Below, piece after piece: positions 45,404 to 52,609 of a stretch of 64,000 nucleotides of DNA. The notes under the pieces are model-generated. The model ran no database searches and had not been told where the DNA came from. It worked only from the letters and a program-made list of their open reading frames with translations. The stretch is from Phycisphaerae bacterium (GTDB lineage Bacteria; Chloroflexota; Anaerolineae; 4572-78; J111), in assembly GCA_028285035.1 (NCBI GenBank), contig JANQQF010000130.1, positions 35,984-99,983 of the forward strand, read 5' to 3'. A program made the translations under genes and the position numbers. Position 1 is the stretch's first letter, and every line of letters begins with the position of its first letter.

Positions 45404-46303
45404 GTGAAACATACCGAACCGATTGATCTTGTTTATACTTGGGTCAATGGCTTTGATAAAGATTATCAGCAGTTGTCTCAACAATATGCTACTGTAAAAC
45501 GTGATCTTAACCCTGAGCGAACCCGCGATGTTTATTCGATGCTTAAATACAGCCTCCGTTCCGTCGAGATGTATGTGCCGTGGGTTCGAAACATCTACCT
45601 ACTAACGATTCGCCCTCAGGTGCCAGATTGGTTGAATATTGAGCATTCCCGAGTCAAAGTTGTTCATCATGACGAAATATTTGATGAACAATATTTACCT
45701 ACTTTTAACTCACACTGTATCGAAAGCTACTTGCATCGAATTCCAGGTTTGTCCCGTTATTTCCTCTATCTAAATGATGATTTTCTGTTTGGCCGCGAGA
45801 TTTGTCAGACCGACTTTTTGAATGAAGACGGGCGTATTCAGCTCTACAGTACGGTTATGGGGGAGCCACTGCCCTTTATTTACGACAACAAAATCAATGG
45901 CTTGGTTAGCCCCTTGCAGCACATCCCTTTTCTGGTTTACAAACCCTTTTGGCAGGATATGCTCAAGCATTGGCGCAAGGCGGTTCACAACACTCGCAGT
46001 CGTAAATTTAGAAATCCTCGATGTCTGGATATGGGCTGTTTATACCGCTACCATCTAGTTACACAGCAGCGTAAAAATATTCAAGTGATTCCTGCGGTGC
46101 GGTATCTAAAATATCACCGCTTTCTCAAAGTAACAAACGATTTTGAAAAACAACAGGCGGGGATTGAGGCCATTAAGACAATGCGTCCCAAATTCTACTG
46201 TCTCAATGATGATCAAGGACCTAGCCCTGATGCGGATGTGGTTGATCTTGTTCAGCAATTTTTGGCAGAAAGCTATCCCCAAAAGTCACAGTATGAAATT
46301 TAG
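45404..46303 (+). CDS. Stealth-family sugar-phosphate transferase
   Basis: 299 residues with the conserved Stealth regions in order: CR1 IDLVYTWVNGFD (residues 6-17), CR2 RDVYSMLKYSLRSVEMYVPWVRNIYLLT, CR3 LSRYFLYLNDDFLFG, and a short CR4 near the end. Family members transfer hexose-1-phosphate from a nucleotide sugar, making phosphodiester-linked capsular or cell-wall glycans, and include the GlcNAc-1-phosphotransferase relatives. The start is GTG 45404, with AGGAAAA just upstream. It lies 21 bp after the exporter and overlaps the LicD-like gene by 11 bp. The presence of Stealth indicates that the glycan contains phosphodiester links, which fits the phosphonate theme of the region. Confidence 0.9.
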   Translation: MKHTEPIDLVYTWVNGFDKDYQQLSQQYATVKRDLNPERTRDVYSMLKYSLRSVEMYVPWVRNIYLLTIRPQVPDWLNIEHSRVKVVHHDEIFDEQYLPTFNSHCIESYLHRIPGLSRYFLYLNDDFLFGREICQTDFLNEDGRIQLYSTVMGEPLPFIYDNKINGLVSPLQHIPFLVYKPFWQDMLKHWRKAVHNTRSRKFRNPRCLDMGCLYRYHLVTQQRKNIQVIPAVRYLKYHRFLKVTNDFEKQQAGIEAIKTMRPKFYCLNDDQGPSPDADVVDLVQQFLAESYPQKSQYEI

Positions 46304-46904
46304 ACACAATTTTACCCGCCAAATACGATTACTAATTCGTCATATCCGATTTAGCTGGCTGTTCTGTTTAGGTCGTCATCAGCAGAAGAAACAGGCGACT
46401 CTAATCGAACTTTACAAAACGACAAATAATTTTTTGAGTAGTCTTGGGGTAGATTATTGGCTATTTCACGGAACATTATTGGGGTACCATCGAGAGGGGC
46501 GGCCTTTGAATGGAGATGTTGATATTGATTTTGGCGTATCAGAGAAAGCCTACCAAAAAATATGGCAGGCCCAAGCTCGTCTTCCGATAGGCTATAAAAT
46601 GTATGATACCAGCTTCAATCATTACGGGCCTAAGCTATACATTACATTTAATGGGTGGGAAGCTGATATCTACTTCTTCAAGGATTCAGACAATCAGCTA
46701 CATCCTTATGAAAAAGATCCCAAAGCTGGGTGTGAGATACCTTTCCCAAAGAACTTTGTGTACCCCTTACAAACAGTTTGTTTTCTTGAAGAGAGAACAT
46801 ACGTCCCACAACAAGTTGAGGCTCTGTTAAAACACATTTATGGTTACATTGGTGCAGATGCAGCTCAAGATAAAAAGACAGGTTATTGGTACAAAAAATC
46901 ATAG
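46293..46904 (+). CDS. LicD-family phospho-head-group transferase
   Basis: 203 residues from ATG 46293. A longer in-frame reading back to 46143 would run inside the Stealth gene and lacks support. The LicD/fukutin core is present: LGVDYWLFHGTLLGYHREGRPLNGDVDIDFGV, with the GDVDID metal-binding aspartates, then WEADIYFF. LicD proteins transfer phosphocholine, or other phospho- or phosphono-bases, from a CDP/CMP-activated donor to sugars. Together with a PntC/LicC-like NTP-transferase at 48968 and pepM/ppd, the most economical guess is transfer of an aminoethylphosphonate-type group to a glycan. There is no choline uptake or kinase pair nearby that would argue for phosphocholine, although a kinase-like gene lies at 55170. 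Confidence 0.83.
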   Translation: MKFRHNFTRQIRLLIRHIRFSWLFCLGRHQQKKQATLIELYKTTNNFLSSLGVDYWLFHGTLLGYHREGRPLNGDVDIDFGVSEKAYQKIWQAQARLPIGYKMYDTSFNHYGPKLYITFNGWEADIYFFKDSDNQLHPYEKDPKAGCEIPFPKNFVYPLQTVCFLEERTYVPQQVEALLKHIYGYIGADAAQDKKTGYWYKKS

Positions 46905-46913
46905 GAGGTTACG

Positions 46914-47684
46914 ATGTCTGATTGGAAATTAACACCTGAGCAACTCAATGCTTTTGATAAAAATGGGTTTTTGTTTATGCCGAGACTGTTTACCGGGTTT
47001 GAAATAGCCCAAATCAGTCAAGCAATCTCAAACTTAGCCCAAATTCCCCCAGCCGACTGCGTGGGTAAACAGATGGTTTACTTTGAAGATAGTGTGGTTG
47101 CGGGGCAAGGTAAGGTATTAGCTCGGATTGAGAAGTTTGTTGAATACGATGCTTTGCTCAGTCAGGTGGCTTCAGATCCACGGCTGGTTGTGGCCTTAGA
47201 TCAGTTAATGAAAGATGTGCCCATTCTATTTAAAGAAAAAATCAATTTCAAATTACCGGGTGGGCAAGGCTTTGCCCCTCATCAGGATATTCAGCCTGGC
47301 TGGGATACCTATGCTGACTATTTTATCTCTATCTTGGTCACCATCGATCCCTCGACAGTTGAAAATGGCTGTTTGGAGTTAGCGGCAGGTCACCATAAAG
47401 CTGGGATGATTGGTGAGCGTTGGAAACCACTTAGTGAGGAACAGGTGGATGGTATGGAATTCCTGAGTTTTCCCACCGAGCCTGGTGATGTGTTGTTCTT
47501 TGACTGCTTCACACCCCATCAATCGGCCCCTAATTTAACCGATGAGCCGAGGCGCAATCTTTACTTGACGTATAATCGGCAATCTACCGGAGATCATCGG
47601 CTGCAATATTACGATGATAAACGTAAAGCCTATCCACCTGATTTTGAACGAAATCCAGAATTGGTGTACGAATTTAAAGTATGA
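46914..47684 (+). CDS. PhyH-type Fe(II)/2-oxoglutarate dioxygenase
   Basis: 256 residues. The iron triad is readable: His and Asp in FAPHQDIQPGW (HQD), and a distal His in CFTPHQSAPN. The 2-oxoglutarate-binding Arg is in EPRRNLYLTY. This is the phytanoyl-CoA hydroxylase superfamily, which includes hydroxylases of 2-aminoethylphosphonate (PhnY) and of its N-methyl forms (TmpA). Those act in phosphonate breakdown; here the gene sits in a biosynthetic-looking locus, so hydroxylation of a phosphonate head group is an idea, not a demonstration. Other PhyH proteins act on lipids, ectoine or antibiotics. GGAGG precedes the ATG, and the next gene overlaps by 4 bp. Confidence 0.87.
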   Translation: MSDWKLTPEQLNAFDKNGFLFMPRLFTGFEIAQISQAISNLAQIPPADCVGKQMVYFEDSVVAGQGKVLARIEKFVEYDALLSQVASDPRLVVALDQLMKDVPILFKEKINFKLPGGQGFAPHQDIQPGWDTYADYFISILVTIDPSTVENGCLELAAGHHKAGMIGERWKPLSEEQVDGMEFLSFPTEPGDVLFFDCFTPHQSAPNLTDEPRRNLYLTYNRQSTGDHRLQYYDDKRKAYPPDFERNPELVYEFKV

Positions 47685-48850
47685 AAATCGCGCTCGTTTC
47701 ACCCTATGACTACTGCTATCCCGGCGGAGTTAACAACCATATTATGCATTTGCTCAATACGTTTCGACACTCAGCACACGAGGCTCAGGTTATTGCCACA
47801 GTGCCGCCAGGTCATCCCACACCACCTTATACAATCCCGTTGAAGGGACGATTGATTACCCTCAACTCAGGTGGTTCGGCGGCAAGAATTAATGGCAGCT
47901 TTGCAATTGTTCGCCAAATTCGTAACCTGCTGCAAACAGAGCAATTTGATATTGTTCATTTGCATAATCCCCTTGCTCCTTTAGTTAATCCCGCATTTTT
48001 GATCAACCGAAACGTGGCCCCACAAACAGCTTTTGTTGCCACTTTTCACGAATACCGTAGCACCCCGAATCAAGCGATTGAACTGGGCAAACCCATCTTC
48101 CGACGTTGGCTCAATGGCTTGGATGGCCGTATTGTGGTATCACAAGCCGCCTTAGAATTTAATAAGCCGCTCTTTCCCGGCGAATATCATATCATTCCCA
48201 ATGGGGTTGACGTGGCCCGATTTCAAGATGGTCAAAATCATTTCTCAGACAAGCCTTTGACAATTTTGTTTGTCGGACGCCTAGAATATCGAAAGGGCTT
48301 TCCTTATCTGTTGGAAGCTTACAAACGGGTAAAAATGCAAATGCCGCAGGTTGGTTTGCAGGTGGTTGGGCCAGCCAGTTCTGATCAGCTCGAGGAGATT
48401 AAGGGTGGCTTAACGCAAGCAGAGTTAAAGGACATTGAGTTCATCGGACGAGTTTCTGATGAGGACCTACCGAAATATTATCAGGCCGCTGATATATTTT
48501 GTGCACCGTCTGTCGATTTTGAGAGTTTTGGCATTGTCTTGTTAGAAGCAATGGCGGCAGGGACACCCGTTGTTGCCTCAGATATTCCAGGGTATCGGAG
48601 TGTTATCAAACCCGGAGAGAATGGATTACTGGCTGAGCCAAAAAATCCACTGGCTTTGGCTGATATATTGCTTGGGTTGTTACAAAATCCAACTCAGCGT
48701 GACCAATTAGTCCAAGCCGGTTTCCGACACGTTCAATCTTTTGATTGGAAATTGGTCGGTGATCAAGTTCTGGATTTCTATTCTCAAATTTTGTGCCGTA
48801 AGAATCAGGCTAATTTAGCCCAGGCCATGGGACATTGGGCCATAGATTGA
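47681..48850 (+). CDS. GT4 glycosyltransferase, PimA-like
   Basis: 389 residues, GT-B. It opens MKIALVSPYDYCYPGGVNNHI, continues with VHLHNPLAPLV and ATFHEYRS, and has IPNGVDVARF, ILFVGRLEYRKGFPYLLEAY and the donor-site ESFGIVLLEAMAAGTPVVAS with both glutamates of the E-x7-E motif. This pattern is that of phosphatidylinositol mannosyltransferase PimA and related lipid glycosyltransferases. The start codon overlaps the stop of the PhyH gene (ATGA). In this operon it may glycosylate a phospholipid or phosphonolipid anchor. The exact sugar is unknown. It is followed by a 117-bp gap that contains a hairpin. Confidence 0.88.
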   Translation: MKIALVSPYDYCYPGGVNNHIMHLLNTFRHSAHEAQVIATVPPGHPTPPYTIPLKGRLITLNSGGSAARINGSFAIVRQIRNLLQTEQFDIVHLHNPLAPLVNPAFLINRNVAPQTAFVATFHEYRSTPNQAIELGKPIFRRWLNGLDGRIVVSQAALEFNKPLFPGEYHIIPNGVDVARFQDGQNHFSDKPLTILFVGRLEYRKGFPYLLEAYKRVKMQMPQVGLQVVGPASSDQLEEIKGGLTQAELKDIEFIGRVSDEDLPKYYQAADIFCAPSVDFESFGIVLLEAMAAGTPVVASDIPGYRSVIKPGENGLLAEPKNPLALADILLGLLQNPTQRDQLVQAGFRHVQSFDWKLVGDQVLDFYSQILCRKNQANLAQAMGHWAID

Positions 48851-48880
48851 TTGAGGTTTACAAATTAATTCGGCAGTGTG

Positions 48881-48905
48881 TGGGAGCATCCCTTGTGGGT
48901 GCCCA
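48881..48905 (+). repeat. Hairpin resembling an interspersed palindromic repeat
   Basis: TGG, GCA and CCC (48881-48892, with bulges) pair with GGG, TGC and CCA (48897-48905) around a TTGT loop. There is no T-run. The core (GCATCCCTTGTGGGTGCCC) resembles short GC-rich repeats I have seen scattered in environmental bacterial genomes. It may tune expression of the last two operon genes. Confidence 0.4.
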
Positions 48906-48967
48906 GCCTCGGGCAAGCACTACGGAATCCATTCTGTTAGTAAGCAGGACAAATTAAGGAGAAGGCC

Positions 48968-49714
48968 ATGAACAATATCAAAAAAGCCATCATTATGGCG
49001 GCGGGTAATGGTACCCGATTGTCAGCCGTCTTGCCAGATAAACCCAAAGGCTGTCTTGAACTGGCTGGCTTGACCATCATTGAACGCTCAATTCGACAAC
49101 TTCTGGCCAGTGATATTCAAGACATCGTGATGGTGATTGGCTATGCTGCAGAACAATATGAAGCCTTGCTAAAAGATTACAACCAAGTTCATTTTGTTAG
49201 AAATGATAATTACGCCAATTCTAACAGCATGGCCTCGCTGTACTATGCTAAGGAATATGGTATTGATGACTTTTTGTTACTTGAGTCGGACTTAGTCTAT
49301 GAACAACGATCTTTAACCGCTATCCTCAACCATAACCCACCGAATGCCATTTTGACGTCAGGATACACCTATTCGGATGATGAAGTTTATGTGTGCGTTG
49401 ATGGTGAAAATGTGATGGAGCTTAAAAAGCAACCGAGCGGGCGATGGCCGATTGTGGGTGAGTTGGTTGGTATTTCCAAAGTCTCGGCTGAAATGTATCA
49501 GGCGATGTTAACCTACGCTGAAGCCTATTTTCAACAAAGTTATGACTTATGCTATGAAGATTGTATCAATGGGATTGCTACTGAAATTGATGTTTCGTAC
49601 TGTAAAGTCGAAGACCTGATTTGGTCCGAAATCGATACACCCGCTCATTTGGAGCGCGTGCAACAAAAGATTTTGCCGCAGCTAATGACTGAATGGCAAA
49701 TCGAAATGGTTTAA
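48968..49714 (+). CDS. Sugar/phosphonate-type nucleotidyltransferase (LicC/PntC-like)
   Basis: 248 residues of the NTP-transferase fold. The nucleotide-binding loop is IIMAAGNGTRLSAVLPDKPKGCLEL with Lys in KPK, and a metal-site Asp lies in LLLESDLVY. The length and the separate small fold resemble LicC (CTP:phosphocholine) and PntC (CTP:2-aminoethylphosphonate) cytidylyltransferases. With pepM and ppd in the same region and a LicD-like transferase three genes upstream, CTP activation of a phosphonate is the best fit. The sequence alone cannot exclude CTP:phosphocholine or a sugar-1-phosphate substrate. AAGGAGAAGG is the ribosome site. The remaining gene of the operon is a PAP2-like transferase. 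Confidence 0.82.
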   Translation: MNNIKKAIIMAAGNGTRLSAVLPDKPKGCLELAGLTIIERSIRQLLASDIQDIVMVIGYAAEQYEALLKDYNQVHFVRNDNYANSNSMASLYYAKEYGIDDFLLLESDLVYEQRSLTAILNHNPPNAILTSGYTYSDDEVYVCVDGENVMELKKQPSGRWPIVGELVGISKVSAEMYQAMLTYAEAYFQQSYDLCYEDCINGIATEIDVSYCKVEDLIWSEIDTPAHLERVQQKILPQLMTEWQIEMV

Positions 49715-49739
49715 CTCATTTCAAATTCACGAAAGGAAA

Positions 49740-50324
49740 ATGCCCTTGTTATTGCAGCTTTCATATCCAATTTTGATGATTTTCTGGCTGGGTATTAGTC
49801 TACGATTAAACGATTGGGCTGACTCGAGATCCAGTCATTATTCCACTGCGCTTGAAATTGATAATAAAATTCCCTTTATCCCAGCCTTTGCTAGTGTCTA
49901 TTTCTCGGCTTACATTTTGGGGAATATGGCCTATATCCTGCTATTTATGGATCCAGAATTGTTTCGAGTCGTGGTCGGACATTTGATATTATTGATCGTA
50001 GCAATTTTATGTTATGTTTTATTTCCTTGTCGAGTCAATCGACGCGAAAATTTATCCGTTACCAACGTCTCAACCTATCTGATTTCAAAATTTCAGCATA
50101 CCTCAAAACCTTATAATAGTTTTCCTAGCATGCACTGCGCCTACTGTTTCTTTACGGCCTTTGTTATTTTTCACTACGTTGGTTTTGCCGTTGGCGTGAT
50201 AATGTTGGTTTGGGCTAGCTTAGTCGCTTTGTCCACCTTGCTCACCAAACAACATCATCTGATTGATGTATTTGCGGGAGCGGGTCTTGCTTCTCTCGTC
50301 TATTGGATCATTCAACTGGTATAA
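49740..50324 (+). CDS. PAP2-superfamily membrane protein, Aur1/inositolphosphotransferase-like
   Basis: 194 residues, about five membrane helices. Two of the three PAP2 motifs are visible: PSMH in SFPSMHCAYCFF and the C3 motif TKQHHLIDVFAG with the catalytic His and Asp. The arrangement (PSMH, then KQHHLID) is closer to the Aur1/Ipt1 and sphingomyelin-synthase type transferases than to simple phosphatases. Those enzymes move a phospho-head group to ceramide. With a ceramide-like pathway and a phosphonate pathway in the same window, it is a candidate for attaching the head group to the lipid. A plain phosphatase, for example for a polyprenyl diphosphate, cannot be excluded. It is the last gene before a strong terminator. 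Confidence 0.8.
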   Translation: MPLLLQLSYPILMIFWLGISLRLNDWADSRSSHYSTALEIDNKIPFIPAFASVYFSAYILGNMAYILLFMDPELFRVVVGHLILLIVAILCYVLFPCRVNRRENLSVTNVSTYLISKFQHTSKPYNSFPSMHCAYCFFTAFVIFHYVGFAVGVIMLVWASLVALSTLLTKQHHLIDVFAGAGLASLVYWIIQLV

Positions 50325-50333
50325 TGTTTCAGA

Positions 50334-50370
50334 GGGCTTGGTTGAATTGTGTGCCAAGCCCTTTTCTTCT
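50334..50370 (+). terminator. Rho-independent terminator of the phosphonate/glycan operon
   Basis: A perfect 8-bp stem GGGCTTGG (50334-50341) and CCAAGCCC (50354-50361) with a 12-nt loop is followed directly by TTTTCTTCT. It lies 10 bp after the PAP2-like stop and ends the long plus-strand region. Confidence 0.88.
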
Positions 50371-50374
50371 CCTA

Positions 50375-52609
50375 TCATTCACCAATATTTTTTTGCCATG
50401 ATATTATCTCCTGACGTGTAGCCTCATATCCCATCGTCATAATCTCCTCAAATAACTCAAAATCCAGGCTGGAAAGCTGGCCGACCTTTTCCGGCGTAAT
50501 CATAATATCGGCGAGTTCGTGTGTTACTTTTTTATGGTAGGCACTGTTAAGAAAGCCAACACTGTCAATAAGTTTAAAGATAGAGGGCACAGGTGGGGCC
50601 GAGGCAAATGGATTTAATTTGGACCACAAAACCCTCCAGCCCGAAATGCTGGTGTCAAAACGATACGGTTGAACCATCTGCTCTTGAGAGGTCGCATTCA
50701 CGCCAATCAATAAATGACAGCGATATAATTCTTGCATAACATCCAGCGGAAAATTGTTCATATAGGAGCCATCAACATGGACATTCCCATCGTATAAACT
50801 TGGGGCAAAGACTGGGATGGCCGCCATACTAGCCCGCAATGCCTCCCATAAAGGCCCTTGGGTATGAACGTATGGCTCAGAACGGGTGATGTTGGAGGAT
50901 ACACAAAAGAATGGTCGCCATAAATCTTCGATATGGACCTCACCTACCAACTTTTTGATAAGGGTGGTAATTTTTTTTGTCGCTACAACAGAGACGAGCG
51001 GTAGTGTGAAATCAAGTAATTGTTTGCGTGAGGCAAATGCTTGAAACATTTCACGAATTTCTTCAGGCTGTCTCTCCAGCGCATAAGCGGCTCCCACAAT
51101 CCCTCCCATACTGGTTCCACCGATGATATCGACATCCATCTCCATCTCCTCAAAGGCCCGACTAACGCCGATATGAATAAAACCGCGTGCTCCCCCACCA
51201 CTAAATACAATCCCAACGTGTTTATCGACGAGCCGACGGGCGACACGGCGAAAATGTTGTGCAGTACCCCAACGAATATGGTGATGGGCGTGAAGTTGGC
51301 GGGGAGTCAACCACTGCCGCGTATGAGTGGGATGATCTTTTGGCTGGAGATGGATGATCGCTAGTTCAGCACGAGTTTCTGGAGCAACCTGTTTGATCTG
51401 CTCTTCAATCACTGATAGATTGGGCGATGACCCATCCGTTGTAACTAGGAGGATGCGATCAGCTTGCCCAATGCATCGCTGGGTCCAGATTGTCCATTCA
51501 GGGTCAGGTTGATATAGGATGTACTGATACTTTGTTTCCCGCTCGCTGAGCCAATGAGTCAGCGTTACATTTGCTGGATGCTCAAGGGCGATATTAGCTG
51601 CCCCGGATTGTCCATACTGATTCTCTAATCGATCACTATTGAGCCAGAGGGTTGGTCCTAATTGTGTCATCGCCATTTGAAGTTGATGGACAAAATCATC
51701 CAGAGGAACAGCCTGATCGATTGGGACAACCGCAATCGTTGTAGCTCGAAGGTGGTGAGAGTGAATGGCTTGTTGACGGAGTTGTCGTTTGACGATGATC
51801 CGGGTGATTTGCATCATTTGGCGGGGATAAAGTTCCATCAACTCATCAAATACAGCTTTAGATAGTTTTACCACATTGGTTTCGCGGATAGCATACAGGG
51901 TGGCGGAGCGGGACTCCTCTGTGATCAATGCAAACTCACCAACTGTCTCACCCGGCTCAATTTCACCGACAGTACGTTCGTTACCATCTGTCTCCTCAAT
52001 GACAACCTTCAACCGACCACTGATGACAATGAAGAGGGCATCGCCGGGATCACCTTGCCTGAAGAGCATGTCGCCATTAGATAGATAGTGCCACTCAAGT
52101 TTTGCCTGTAGGGCGTGCAGTGCCTGAACATCCATCTCACCAAATAAATTGCTCAAAATATTAGCTAATTGAACCCGCTGAATGCGAGGCAGAACAGCTT
52201 GTGAAAATTGGGTGATCAATTCAGGATAGGCAGAGGCCACCCGCAGAAAGCCATCCTTTGATAGTTCAACCAAGGCCGCCGGGGCTAAAGCATAGACGGT
52301 TGCCGTGCGTTCTTGTCCAGTGAGCAACCCCATCTCCCCAACCGAAACGCCGGGATGTAACTCATCAACTTCGATTTCTTGATCGCTATCTCCCTTAAGG
52401 CGTACGCCCAATCGCCCGTGCACCAAAACATACATCCGATTGCCAGGCTCCCCTTCATGACAGAGCACCTCATCTTTAGTAATAGTAATCCATTTCAAGT
52501 CATGCTCTAGATTATCTAAAACTGATTGTTCTAGATTCTGGAACATCTCTAGTGATGTAAGATATGGGGCCAGTTTAGCTGGTTTTTCATAGGTTGCTAC
52601 GGAACTCAT
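50375..52609 (-). CDS. Patatin-like phospholipase with two cyclic-nucleotide-binding domains, paralogue 1
   Basis: 744 residues. Two cNMP-binding domains (about 17-130 and 140-255; each with PGE/PGD loops such as EGEPGNRMYVL and QGDPGDALFIV and a GEFA/GEMG segment) are followed by a linker with a Rossmann-like segment and a patatin domain (about 465-640). The oxyanion motif is GGGARG, the nucleophile is Ser500 in GTSMG, and the dyad Asp613 is in DGSYMNN. This is the domain order of the neuropathy-target-esterase family, lysophospholipases controlled by a sensor region. Neither binding of cAMP nor of another ligand is established. Its ATG shares an A with the stop of the upstream gene (TAATG). 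Confidence 0.92.
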   Translation of the reverse strand: MSSVATYEKPAKLAPYLTSLEMFQNLEQSVLDNLEHDLKWITITKDEVLCHEGEPGNRMYVLVHGRLGVRLKGDSDQEIEVDELHPGVSVGEMGLLTGQERTATVYALAPAALVELSKDGFLRVASAYPELITQFSQAVLPRIQRVQLANILSNLFGEMDVQALHALQAKLEWHYLSNGDMLFRQGDPGDALFIVISGRLKVVIEETDGNERTVGEIEPGETVGEFALITEESRSATLYAIRETNVVKLSKAVFDELMELYPRQMMQITRIIVKRQLRQQAIHSHHLRATTIAVVPIDQAVPLDDFVHQLQMAMTQLGPTLWLNSDRLENQYGQSGAANIALEHPANVTLTHWLSERETKYQYILYQPDPEWTIWTQRCIGQADRILLVTTDGSSPNLSVIEEQIKQVAPETRAELAIIHLQPKDHPTHTRQWLTPRQLHAHHHIRWGTAQHFRRVARRLVDKHVGIVFSGGGARGFIHIGVSRAFEEMEMDVDIIGGTSMGGIVGAAYALERQPEEIREMFQAFASRKQLLDFTLPLVSVVATKKITTLIKKLVGEVHIEDLWRPFFCVSSNITRSEPYVHTQGPLWEALRASMAAIPVFAPSLYDGNVHVDGSYMNNFPLDVMQELYRCHLLIGVNATSQEQMVQPYRFDTSISGWRVLWSKLNPFASAPPVPSIFKLIDSVGFLNSAYHKKVTHELADIMITPEKVGQLSSLDFELFEEIMTMGYEATRQEIISWQKNIGE

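Noticed and set aside
46143..46292. Extension of the LicD-like gene upstream to 46143
   Set aside because: The extra 50 codons lie inside the Stealth gene, have odd composition and no match to LicD proteins. ATG 46293 gives a normal domain start.
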